From DATLYT01 sp035574455 (GTDB lineage Bacteria > Bacteroidota > Ignavibacteria > UBA10030), in the NCBI GenBank assembly GCA_035574455.1, contig DATLYT010000162.1, forward strand, positions 1-22,059: DNA of 22,059 nucleotides. Reading direction: 5' to 3'. Below are positions 7,582 to 15,033 of the stretch, in pieces; the first letter of the stretch is position 1, and every line of letters begins with the position of its first letter. The notes under the pieces are model-generated. The model was not told where the DNA came from and ran no database searches. It worked only from the letters and a program-made list of their open reading frames with translations. Made by a program: the position numbers and the translations under genes.

Positions 7582-7621
7582 ACAGACTCCTTGTCGCTGT
7601 CAAAAACACCGTATCGAGGGG

Positions 7622-9487
7622 TTAACCGAAGCTTGGATTCAAGCCTTTGGTTGTCATCAGGTTGAAGATCACGCGCGTAATCAGCACGGCGCTGAACAAT
7701 GTTGCGGCAATACCGATCATCAAGGTCAGCGCAAATCCCTGCACCGGCCCTGTCCCGAACTGATACAGGATAATGCCTGTCAGGAACGTTGTAATGTTGG
7801 AGTCGATGATGGCGCTGAAGGCCTTTGTGTAGCCGGCGTCAATCGCTGCGCGCAACGTCTTCCCGCCTTCCAGCTCCTCGCGCACGCGCTCGTTGATCAG
7901 CACGTTGGCATCGACGGCCATCCCGATGGTCAGGATAATCCCTGCGATGCCGGGTAACGTCAGTGTTGCCTGGAATCCCGCTAACACACCGAGCACGAAG
8001 AGCATGTTGAACAACAACGCAACGTCTGCAACGCCCCCAGCCGTATTGTAATAGACCAGCATAAAGAGAACCGTCAGAACTAATGCGACGGCGGTCGCAG
8101 TAAGTCCGGATCGAATCGAGTCTTCACCGAGCGATGGCCCGACCGTCCGTTGCTCGACGATGAAGACCGGAGCGGGGAGGGCGCCGGCTCGCAACACGAT
8201 TTCCAGCAGACGCGCTTCCGCAGGAGAATCCATGCCGGTAATGCGGGATCTTCCTCCGAGAATCTTCTGCTCGACGACAGGTGCAGAAAAGACTGCATTG
8301 TCCATCGCGATGGCAATGCGCTTATTCACGTTTGCGCCGGTGATGCGGGCCCACTCCCGCGCGCCGTCGGAATTCATTTCCATGTTTACTATCGGTCGAT
8401 TGTTTTCCGGGTCGACGCTTGCCCGTGCATCCACAATCACGCCTCCGGTCAGCTCCGGCTGGCTCCGGACGGCATGCAGAAGGTAGTACTTCTTCCCATC
8501 GTTGCCGGTCATGGGTTTAGCCGACCAGAGGAATTCAAAGTCTGGCGGAAGCAACTTCCGCACCTCGGGACGTTCGAGGATCATTCGGACCCGGTCACGG
8601 TCTTTTTCCTCGACATATCCATCACCATGCCGCGGGTCGGGACGGACAAGAGTAAAGAAGGGATGTTCTCGAGCAAACGTTGCTTCTGAAGAGGTGTCGG
8701 CAGATGTTGCCGCTCCCGTCAATTCCGATAAAGCGTCCTTGGGTTTTTCCTCTTGTTTTGCACCGGCTTTTTGTGCACTCGCTACGGTATCGCCCTTTCC
8801 TGCCAAGAATTTGTCAATCGATTCCATCACCCGGTAGGCTATAGCGGGGTCCTTCACGAGACGGAATTCGAGTTTTGCCGTCCCCTGCAACAACTGGCGG
8901 ACTTCGTTTTCATCTTTTACTCCCGGCAATTCGACAATGATACGGCGTCCACCCTGCTTCTGAATGTTGGGCTCGGAGACCCGATATTGGTCGACACGAT
9001 TGCGCACGATTTCAATTGCCCGGTCAATGGCCTTTTCGGTCTCGTCCTGTAGTCGAGCGAGAATGGTCTCGTCATCGTCCCGAATGTTACCGTAGTAACG
9101 GCTCAGCCGGATCCCTTTTTGCTGGAACTTTTGCCCAAAGAGAGGGATAATGTTTTCGTCATTGGCGCCTGCCTGCTTGCGAACCTCCTGGAGGATGGCC
9201 AGGAAGTTATCATCTTTATTCTTCGCGACGTCTTCAAGCAGCTGCAGCACATCGACTTCGAGCACCACACGCATACCGCCCTGCAGGTCGAGCCCTAGCT
9301 TCATCCGCTTGAGCTTTGCCGCGGTCATCGCGTCGAGGTTCTCTTCGACAAACTTGAGGCTGTCGGTCCCGCTCAACGATTCTAACTGTTTGCGATACTG
9401 ATAATCCTCGTAGGTAGGATAGAGAAAGTACAGGGAGAGTACGACCGCAGCGAGGATCAGGACAATTCTGGATGTTTGGTTCTTCAC
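7622..9487 (-). CDS. secD: Protein translocase subunit SecD
   Basis: The product is a 621-residue partner of SecF in proton-driven late translocation. It starts with a GTG at 9487, with GGAG about nine bases before it. A membrane helix (residues 8-24) is followed by LGLDLQGGMRVVLEVD (64-79), a large periplasmic region containing NRVDQYRVSEPNIQKQG and ELPGV, and a second part with FSAPVVEQKILGGRSRI. The last 180 residues or so hold five membrane helices with AVDANVLINERVREELEGG and the terminal FGTGPVQGFALTL. A low-complexity Ala/Lys/Ser stretch near residues 235-270 (KAGAKQEEKPKD, TSADTSSE) sits inside the periplasmic region. This is a lineage insertion of a kind common in long SecD proteins. 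Confidence 0.97.
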   Translation of the reverse strand: MKNQTSRIVLILAAVVLSLYFLYPTYEDYQYRKQLESLSGTDSLKFVEENLDAMTAAKLKRMKLGLDLQGGMRVVLEVDVLQLLEDVAKNKDDNFLAILQEVRKQAGANDENIIPLFGQKFQQKGIRLSRYYGNIRDDDETILARLQDETEKAIDRAIEIVRNRVDQYRVSEPNIQKQGGRRIIVELPGVKDENEVRQLLQGTAKLEFRLVKDPAIAYRVMESIDKFLAGKGDTVASAQKAGAKQEEKPKDALSELTGAATSADTSSEATFAREHPFFTLVRPDPRHGDGYVEEKDRDRVRMILERPEVRKLLPPDFEFLWSAKPMTGNDGKKYYLLHAVRSQPELTGGVIVDARASVDPENNRPIVNMEMNSDGAREWARITGANVNKRIAIAMDNAVFSAPVVEQKILGGRSRITGMDSPAEARLLEIVLRAGALPAPVFIVEQRTVGPSLGEDSIRSGLTATAVALVLTVLFMLVYYNTAGGVADVALLFNMLFVLGVLAGFQATLTLPGIAGIILTIGMAVDANVLINERVREELEGGKTLRAAIDAGYTKAFSAIIDSNITTFLTGIILYQFGTGPVQGFALTLMIGIAATLFSAVLITRVIFNLMTTKGLNPSFG

Positions 9488-9632
9488 AACAAAATCTCCG
9501 CGTTAGTCAACATCGGCTTCCCGCCCCTTCCCACCCCATCACGTTCCATCCTTTGCAACGAACAGGTGCACCGGGTGTGTGAGGCGACATCGGGTGAGTT
9601 GGCTGGGAAGAATTTCGTAGGAAACGAGTTGC

Positions 9633-9661
9633 AATATACTCCAACATGCCAACAAAGTCAA
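9633..9661 (-). promoter_or_regulatory. Sigma70-like promoter for secD-secF
   Basis: On the minus strand TTGACT (9656-9661) is followed after 17 bases by TATATT (9633-9638), with five of six matches in each box. This is the best sigma70-like promoter I found in the window. Transcription would start near 9626, giving a leader of about 140 bases before the secD GTG. Confidence 0.6.
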
Positions 9662-9670
9662 TAAAAATGA

Positions 9671-9699
9671 TTGCATTTCAGCCAATTCACGGCTATATT
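9671..9699 (+). promoter_or_regulatory. Sigma70-like promoter for the parvulin chaperone gene
   Basis: TTGCAT (9671-9676) is followed after 17 bases by TATATT (9694-9699). The implied start near 9706 leaves a leader of about 50 bases with GAGGAG at 9741-9746 before the ATG at 9758. The -35 box is nine bases from the -35 box of the opposing secD promoter. Confidence 0.5.
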
Positions 9700-9757
9700 T
9701 TGACTCATCGTTTCTGGTTTCTGTGCGTGCACTTTCCGCTGAGGAGTTTTTCGCGTT

Positions 9758-11857
9758 ATGGCATTGATGACTGATATTCGAAATAACCTGACCAAACTGT
9801 TCGCAGTGTTAGCAGTTCTGTTTATTGTTCTGATTGTGTTCGATTGGGGAATGGACTTGCCGCAGCTGAGGCCTGGCTTTACGGGCGATATTGTCGGCAG
9901 TGTGAATGGCAAGGAGTTGACGTACAGAGAGTTCTCGGAAATGCTTCGCCAGCAGGTCGAAAACTACCGTGCCCAGGCAGGCACAGAGCCCGATGAGGAT
10001 ACAGAGCGCTTCCTTCGTGATCAGGTCTGGAACACGTTCGTCCAGCAAACCTTGATGAACGAGCAGATCGAGAAATTAGGTATTGAAGTGACGGACAAAG
10101 AAATTGTGGACATTGTGCACGGGCCAAATCCTCCGGAGTTCCTCGTGCGGAATTTCCGGGATTCGGCGGGAGTGTTTAACCGTGCGGCGTACGACCGAGC
10201 TATTGCCGACCCGCAGAACCGCGAGGCGTGGGTACAGGTCGAAAAAGTCCTGCGCGAACAACGCAAGCAGGAAAAGCTGCAAAGCCTGTTGATGGCCTCA
10301 GTCCGTGTGACAGAAGAAGAGTTGAAGCAGAGGTTCATCGACCAGAACACGACGTTGGAAGCGGAGTACATCTTGTTCGACCCCCAACGCTTCTTTCCAG
10401 ATTCTGCTATTACCGTCACGGACGAGGACATCCGGAAACATTACAACGAAAACCAGGAAGAATTCAAAGTTCGTCCTGCCCGCAAGATCAAGTATGTACA
10501 ATTCAGCATTGTGCCGTCGCGAGAAGATACGCTGGCGGTGTTGAACGAGATCAACAGGTTTGCCGAACAAGCGCGAGCCGGCACTGATTTTATGGAGTTG
10601 GCGAAAACCTACTCCGAGATCCCCGTGAACGAAGCGTTTTTTAAACACGGAGAACTCTCGCGCCCGAAGGAAACGGCTCTGTTTTCCGCCAAAAAAGGTG
10701 ATATCGTCGGTCCGGTACTGGACTACGACGGCTATCATCTGTTTAAGGTTATCGATGAGCGAAAAGGGACGGGGGAGTATGTCCGGGCGAGCCACATTCT
10801 GCTCAACGCCGTCTCAGGACCTGATAGCGTGAAGAAGATTCAATTGGCAAGAGACTTGCTGCAGCAAATCCGGAATGGAGCGGATTTTGCTGAGCTGGCT
10901 CGGAAGCACAGTGAGGACGTGGCGAGTGCAAAAGATGGCGGAGAGTTAGGCTGGAATGCTCGAGGTGCTTGGGTAAAGCCATTTGAAGATGCCGCGTTCC
11001 GGGCACGAGTGGGAGAGGTGATCGGTCCCGTCCGCACGCAATACGGGTGGCACATCATCAAAGTGACCGGTCGAGATAACCGCGAGCTCAAGATCGCGGC
11101 GCTCACGCTTCGGCTGAAACCCAGCTCGCAGACCCTCGAGACGGTTTACAAACTGGCCGAAGATTTTTCATATCTGGCGAAGTCCGAGGGATTCGAGAAA
11201 GCCGCAGAGTTCAGTAAGTACGACGTGCGGGAGACGCCGGAGTTTGTTCGGATGGGAACGATACCCGGCTTGGGCTTCAGCGATGCGGTGATGAACTTTG
11301 CCTTTAACGGGAAGGTAGGCGACATCAGCGACCCAATTTCCCTTCGTGGGATGGTGGTCGTCGCAAAAATCACCGGCATTCGTGAAGAAGGAGTTCAACC
11401 GCTGGCCGATGTGAAAAATATTGTGACGTCGATGGTTCTCCGTAAGAAGAAGATGGAACGATTGAAGCCGCAGGTCGAGGAGTTTGCAAAGAATCTCACC
11501 CCGGCTTCTGACCTTGCTGCGTCCGCCCAAGCTCTTCCACAGGCGCAGTATCAGAAAACCGGCCCCTTCAAACCGCTTGACGCCGTCGGCCCGATTGGCC
11601 GTGATTTAGCCTTCATCGGCACGGCACTGGCATTGCAACCCGGCGAGCTTTCGAAACCTTTTGAGGGACAACGAGGTTACTATATTGTAAAATTAGTTGC
11701 AAAATCGCCGTTTGACTCTACGAAGTTTGCGACCGACCGACCGACGCTTCGGGATCAGCTTCTTCAGGAGAAACGGAACCAGGTCCTCTCACAATGGTTT
11801 ACGACACTGCGGGAGCATGCAACGATCAAAGATCATCGGGATAAATTTTTCCGCTAA
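9758..11857 (+). CDS. Membrane-anchored parvulin chaperone (PpiD/SurA-like)
   Basis: The product is a 699-residue peptidyl-prolyl isomerase and chaperone anchored in the inner membrane and facing the periplasm. One membrane helix (residues 13-29, FAVLAVLFIVLIVF) is followed by a SurA-N/PpiD-type helical domain (from about 45, SVNGKELTYREFSEML). A diverged parvulin-like unit spans about 240-335 (GPVLDYDGYHLFKVID). A canonical parvulin domain spans about 342-437 (VRASHILL, GADFAELARKHSED, GGELGW, YGWHIIKV). A third weak parvulin-like segment lies in the C-terminal part (GDISDPISLRGMVVVAKI). This layout matches PpiD-type proteins that help proteins leaving the Sec channel, in keeping with its divergence from secD-secF. 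I leave the symbol blank because PpiD and SurA-N families grade into each other in these phyla. Confidence 0.9.
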   Translation: MALMTDIRNNLTKLFAVLAVLFIVLIVFDWGMDLPQLRPGFTGDIVGSVNGKELTYREFSEMLRQQVENYRAQAGTEPDEDTERFLRDQVWNTFVQQTLMNEQIEKLGIEVTDKEIVDIVHGPNPPEFLVRNFRDSAGVFNRAAYDRAIADPQNREAWVQVEKVLREQRKQEKLQSLLMASVRVTEEELKQRFIDQNTTLEAEYILFDPQRFFPDSAITVTDEDIRKHYNENQEEFKVRPARKIKYVQFSIVPSREDTLAVLNEINRFAEQARAGTDFMELAKTYSEIPVNEAFFKHGELSRPKETALFSAKKGDIVGPVLDYDGYHLFKVIDERKGTGEYVRASHILLNAVSGPDSVKKIQLARDLLQQIRNGADFAELARKHSEDVASAKDGGELGWNARGAWVKPFEDAAFRARVGEVIGPVRTQYGWHIIKVTGRDNRELKIAALTLRLKPSSQTLETVYKLAEDFSYLAKSEGFEKAAEFSKYDVRETPEFVRMGTIPGLGFSDAVMNFAFNGKVGDISDPISLRGMVVVAKITGIREEGVQPLADVKNIVTSMVLRKKKMERLKPQVEEFAKNLTPASDLAASAQALPQAQYQKTGPFKPLDAVGPIGRDLAFIGTALALQPGELSKPFEGQRGYYIVKLVAKSPFDSTKFATDRPTLRDQLLQEKRNQVLSQWFTTLREHATIKDHRDKFFR

Positions 11858-12587
11858 TCGTCGTCGGGGAAATCGCTTTGTACTCTACGTTCTTGCTGTC
11901 CTTGCGTTTGTTCCGATAGCAAGTTCCCTCCACGCCAGCGATAAGAACCTTTCGTTCATCCTTCGCGGCACGTACACCACCTCGTCCAGAATCTTTGGTA
12001 ATCCCGACGCTTCGACAGAGGAGCAGCGGGCTCAATTTTCTCAACTCGACGGCATCACCGGGGGCGGCATCACGCTGCGCTACCGTTGGCCCGGTGAACA
12101 ATTCTTCTTCACGCTTTCCGTTGACCTCCTTTCCCAAGTGCAAGAGCGCAATCAGTTCCTGTCCTTTTCACCTTCGCGCCGGTTGCCCGTTACCGAGGGT
12201 CTGCGTCTCGTGCCCGTCGAGATCGGAATGCATACCTATATTCCCATCGGCTCAGAGTCGATGCGCTTATCCATGGGCGGTGGTATCGGCATGTATGCCG
12301 GGGAGAGGATTCTTCGCGTCGCCGGCGTTGAGGCAGCCATGCAAAACAACCCCGTCCGTTTTGGCATCCATGTTTCCAGCGGCGTCGAATACCGCGTGCT
12401 GCCCGGCGTATGGCTTCATGGTGAGATGAAATTTCGCGACCCGGAATTTCGGGCCGTCAGTCGCTTCACGCAGGAACGGACGGTGTTCGAAGGGACGACC
12501 ATTACCTTTCCCCAGAACGAATTTTCCAGCAGAGTCAACGTCAACGGCATGGCATTTTCGTTCGGCGTCGCGGTGGAGTTGCTGTAA
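11817..12587 (+). CDS. Putative outer-membrane beta-barrel protein, unknown function
   Basis: I do not recognise a named family. The frame is open from 11697, inside the chaperone gene. I chose the ATG at 11817, which overlaps the upstream stop by 41 bases and gives 256 residues. The ribosome binding site (GGGAG) is too close to be convincing, so the start is uncertain. A signal-peptide-like segment (RFVLYVLAVLAFVPIASSLHA) is followed by about 215 residues of alternating strands: ITGGGITLRYRWPG, QFFFTLSVDLL, MRLSMGGGIGMYAGE, RFGIHVSSGVEYRVLPG, ending in MAFSFGVAVELL. Amphipathic strands with a terminal hydrophobic residue suggest a small outer-membrane barrel or a T9SS/Sec-exported surface protein. 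Its overlap with a periplasmic chaperone gene suggests a link to envelope assembly, but this is inference. Confidence 0.65.
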   Translation: MQRSKIIGINFSANRRRGNRFVLYVLAVLAFVPIASSLHASDKNLSFILRGTYTTSSRIFGNPDASTEEQRAQFSQLDGITGGGITLRYRWPGEQFFFTLSVDLLSQVQERNQFLSFSPSRRLPVTEGLRLVPVEIGMHTYIPIGSESMRLSMGGGIGMYAGERILRVAGVEAAMQNNPVRFGIHVSSGVEYRVLPGVWLHGEMKFRDPEFRAVSRFTQERTVFEGTTITFPQNEFSSRVNVNGMAFSFGVAVELL

Positions 12588-12661
12588 CGTGCACAAACTC
12601 CGCACGAATCTCCCCTCTTGCAATTCCGCGCTTTTGTTACGATGCTAAGGTGATCTCCTCT

Positions 12662-13246
12662 ATGACGATGGATCTACCAACACGGCACGAACATGAGCAT
12701 CGGCGAAACCGCTTGATCTACCTTGCCGGCTTCATGGGAAGCGGTAAGAGCACGGTCGGCCCTATCCTCGCCAACACGCTCGGTTACGAGTTCGTTGACA
12801 TCGATAAGCTGATTGAGCAAAAAGCGGAACAACCGATCGTACAGTTGTTCGAGACAGTCGGCGAGAAGGGGTTCCGCAACCTCGAGCGGGAAGTCCTCCG
12901 GGAAGTCGCAGGGTTGGACGGTTATGTAGTGTCGTTGGGCGGTGGAACGATCGCGAACGAAGAGAACTTTCGATTGATTCAACAGAGCGGTATTGTGGTC
13001 TATCTGCGGCTCCCGCTCGAAGAAATTCTCCAACGCGTTCAGCATAAACAGGATAGGCCCATGTTGAAGAGCCGCGAGGGAAAACCGCTGCCGCCGGATG
13101 AATTGGCCGCACGCATCGAGCAACTTCTCCGCCATCGCGAGCAGTTCTATGACCGGGCGGACATTATCATTTCAACCGACAAGCAGAAAGTCGGCGCTAC
13201 GGTGGATGCCATCGTTCGCCGTCTCAAAGCCGTTCTTGAACATTAG
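12662..13246 (+). CDS. aroK: Shikimate kinase
   Basis: The product phosphorylates shikimate to shikimate-3-phosphate with ATP (EC 2.7.1.71) on the path to chorismate. From the ATG at 12662 it has 194 residues. It shows the P-loop GFMGSGKST (residues 23-31), the shikimate-binding DIDKLIE with conserved Asp, FRNLEREVLRE with the conserved Arg and Glu, VSLGGG, and the lid motif QDRPMLKSREG. An in-frame GTG at 12650 would add four residues. TAAGG ending at 12650 serves the ATG at 12662 better. A short His/Arg-rich N-terminal leader (TRHEHEHRRNR) precedes the fold. The gene is followed by aroB after 12 bases, which indicates coupled translation. Confidence 0.95.
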   Translation: MTMDLPTRHEHEHRRNRLIYLAGFMGSGKSTVGPILANTLGYEFVDIDKLIEQKAEQPIVQLFETVGEKGFRNLEREVLREVAGLDGYVVSLGGGTIANEENFRLIQQSGIVVYLRLPLEEILQRVQHKQDRPMLKSREGKPLPPDELAARIEQLLRHREQFYDRADIIISTDKQKVGATVDAIVRRLKAVLEH

Positions 13247-13258
13247 CGGGGGAATCCC

Positions 13259-14368
13259 GTGCTCCATCGCCAGATCGTTGTTCCCTTAGGAGAGCGCACC
13301 TATCCGATTTATGTCGGTACGGAGATGACCGCCTCGTTTGCGCCCACCTGTCAGCAGCACCAGATCGCTCAGAGCGTCGTCATTATCACGGACACGAACG
13401 TCGCCAAGCATTACCTCAAGCCGCTCGAACAAAATCTCCTCCAGTACAAGTTTGACGTGACCTCCATTGTCATCCCGCCGGGGGAGCGGCAGAAAAGCCT
13501 TACCCGCGCAAACCGAATCTTTACGACCATGCTCGAAAAAGGAATCGGTCGCAAGTCGGCGGTCATCGCGTTGGGAGGGGGCGTCATTGGCGACCTTGCC
13601 GGCTTTGTCGCGGCCGTCTACCATCGCGGTGTCCCGCTCATTCAAGTGCCGACGACGTTACTGTCCCAGGTCGATAGCTCCGTGGGCGGCAAAGTGGCCG
13701 TGAACCACCCGCTTGGCAAGAATATGATCGGCGCATTCTATCAGCCCACCTTTGTCTGGACAGACGTGGATTGCCTGAAGACATTGCCCGACCGGGAAAT
13801 CTCATGCGGCTTGGGGGAGATTGTAAAGTACGGCGTCATTTGGGATGCGGAGCTGTTCAGCTATTTAGAAGAGCATCTCGACACGATTCTCCGTCTCGAT
13901 CGTGAAGCGGTGATGCACGTGCAGGCCCGCTGCTGTGAAATTAAGTCGCACATCGTTGCCCAGGATGAGCGGGAAACCGGCCTGCGAATGGTGTTGAACT
14001 TTGGCCACACCATCGGCCATGCACTCGAGGCGGCAGGGCAGTATCGCGTGCTGAAGCATGGAGAGGCGGTATTGTTAGGGATGATTGCCGAGAGTTTTAT
14101 TGCGCGAGAGCAAGGGATGATCGATGACTCCAGCTACCAACGGATCGAACAGCTCATCCATCGAATCCCACTTTCCTGCAAGCTTTCCTCTCTGAAGCCC
14201 GCCTCGATCCTCAAGGCAATGAGCCACGACAAGAAGTCCGTCGGCGGCAAGAAGCGATTTGTCCTTCCCACCCGCATCGGAGAAGTCAGAGTGGTAGAGC
14301 AAGTTGAGCTAGGGCTGATTCAGGAATCGCTCAAGCGTATTCTCACCCAGCGGAGGCGGTCGGCATGA
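13259..14368 (+). CDS. aroB: 3-dehydroquinate synthase
   Basis: The product converts DAHP to 3-dehydroquinate (EC 4.2.3.4), the second step of the shikimate pathway, using NAD and a divalent metal. It has 369 residues, close to the usual length, starting at a GTG preceded by a G-rich ribosome binding site (GGGGGAA). Motifs are the NAD-binding GGGVIGDLAGF (residues 106-116), PTTLLSQVDSSVGGK, the metal and substrate site GLGEIVKYG, and NFGHTIGHALE with His250 and His254. It directly follows aroK. Its TGA overlaps the ATG of the next gene (ATGA at 14365-14368), a classic sign of translational coupling with a secreted lipoprotein gene that has no metabolic link. Confidence 0.96.
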   Translation: MLHRQIVVPLGERTYPIYVGTEMTASFAPTCQQHQIAQSVVIITDTNVAKHYLKPLEQNLLQYKFDVTSIVIPPGERQKSLTRANRIFTTMLEKGIGRKSAVIALGGGVIGDLAGFVAAVYHRGVPLIQVPTTLLSQVDSSVGGKVAVNHPLGKNMIGAFYQPTFVWTDVDCLKTLPDREISCGLGEIVKYGVIWDAELFSYLEEHLDTILRLDREAVMHVQARCCEIKSHIVAQDERETGLRMVLNFGHTIGHALEAAGQYRVLKHGEAVLLGMIAESFIAREQGMIDDSSYQRIEQLIHRIPLSCKLSSLKPASILKAMSHDKKSVGGKKRFVLPTRIGEVRVVEQVELGLIQESLKRILTQRRRSA

Positions 14369-15004
14369 AGTTGTGGCGGAGGGTGATGCTCAGTGTGATG
14401 GTGGGATCGTTGCTCGGTCTTCTTTCGTGCGAGTGGGATTATGGGTTGATGCCCGAACAGGAATGACAGCATCGAGACGATTGTGTATTCTCAACACGTG
14501 CAACCTTTCTTCAGTCGGAAGTGTGCCACCAGTGGTTGTCATAACGCTGCAACGGCCGCGGTGGGTTTTGCCATGGACTCCTGGGAGGCCATCATGCGCG
14601 GCTCAGAACACGGCGCCATGGTGATTTCCTTCCGTCCCGACAAAAGTCACCTAATTTTTCACGTGAATACCGACACGACAGTCGCTCCCGTCGCCTCGCT
14701 CCGTATGCCACCCGATGCACCGTTGCCCCGTTCAGAAGTCAATTTCCTGATGCGCTGGATCAAAGAGGGCGCGAAGAACGATGCTGACCAGGTTCCGTTT
14801 GCTCAACATAGCGTTGCCGTCAGCCGCACGGGGCGATACATCTCTGTCGCGAGCGAAAACGTCAGCGCACCGGATACACCCCATCATCCCGTTGCTGGGT
14901 TGAAGACGCCGGGAATTGTCGCCGTGATCGATGCCTTCACATATCGAGTCGTGAAGCGTATCGAAGTGGGCTCGTTTGCAGCAGGAATCGCGCCCTCGCC
15001 GTAA
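14365..15004 (+). pseudogene. Frameshifted, truncated cytochrome-c-like lipoprotein
   Basis: The ATG at 14365 opens a lipoprotein signal peptide (MKLWRRVMLS, then GSLLGLLSC with Cys22 as the lipidation site) but meets TGA at 14464. The next frame carries the mature part: YSQHVQPFFSRKCATSGCH, which has a CxxxxCH haem-type motif, and SLRMPPDAPLPRSEVNFLM, typical of exported cytochrome-like lipoproteins in these phyla. That frame is closed upstream by TGA at 14447, so the shift must lie between 14450 and 14466. Dropping one G of the GG at 14460-14461 would join the two parts. The tail GIVAVIDAFTYRVVKRIEV is the first strand pair of a beta-propeller blade, but the protein stops at 15004 right after it, so the propeller is missing. 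A GTG at 14483 could start a leaderless fragment. A sequencing error could explain the shift but not the short propeller. Confidence 0.7.
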
Positions 15005-15033
15005 TGGAGGAGCAATCATTAGCAAGGAGGAGT

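Noticed and set aside
8150..8837. Plus-strand open frames of up to 179 codons antisense to secD
   Set aside because: secD is unmistakable on the minus strand through this stretch. The antisense frames have no motifs and reflect its codon bias.
14365..14466. A stand-alone 33-residue lipoprotein
   Set aside because: Its length leaves only about 12 residues after the lipidated Cys, and the next frame continues as a matching exported domain, so a frameshifted single gene is more likely.
15004..15033. Earlier ATG at 15004 for the propeller protein, overlapping the TAA of the previous gene
   Set aside because: It lacks a ribosome binding site, while AAGGAGG directly precedes the ATG at 15034, which also gives a normal signal peptide.
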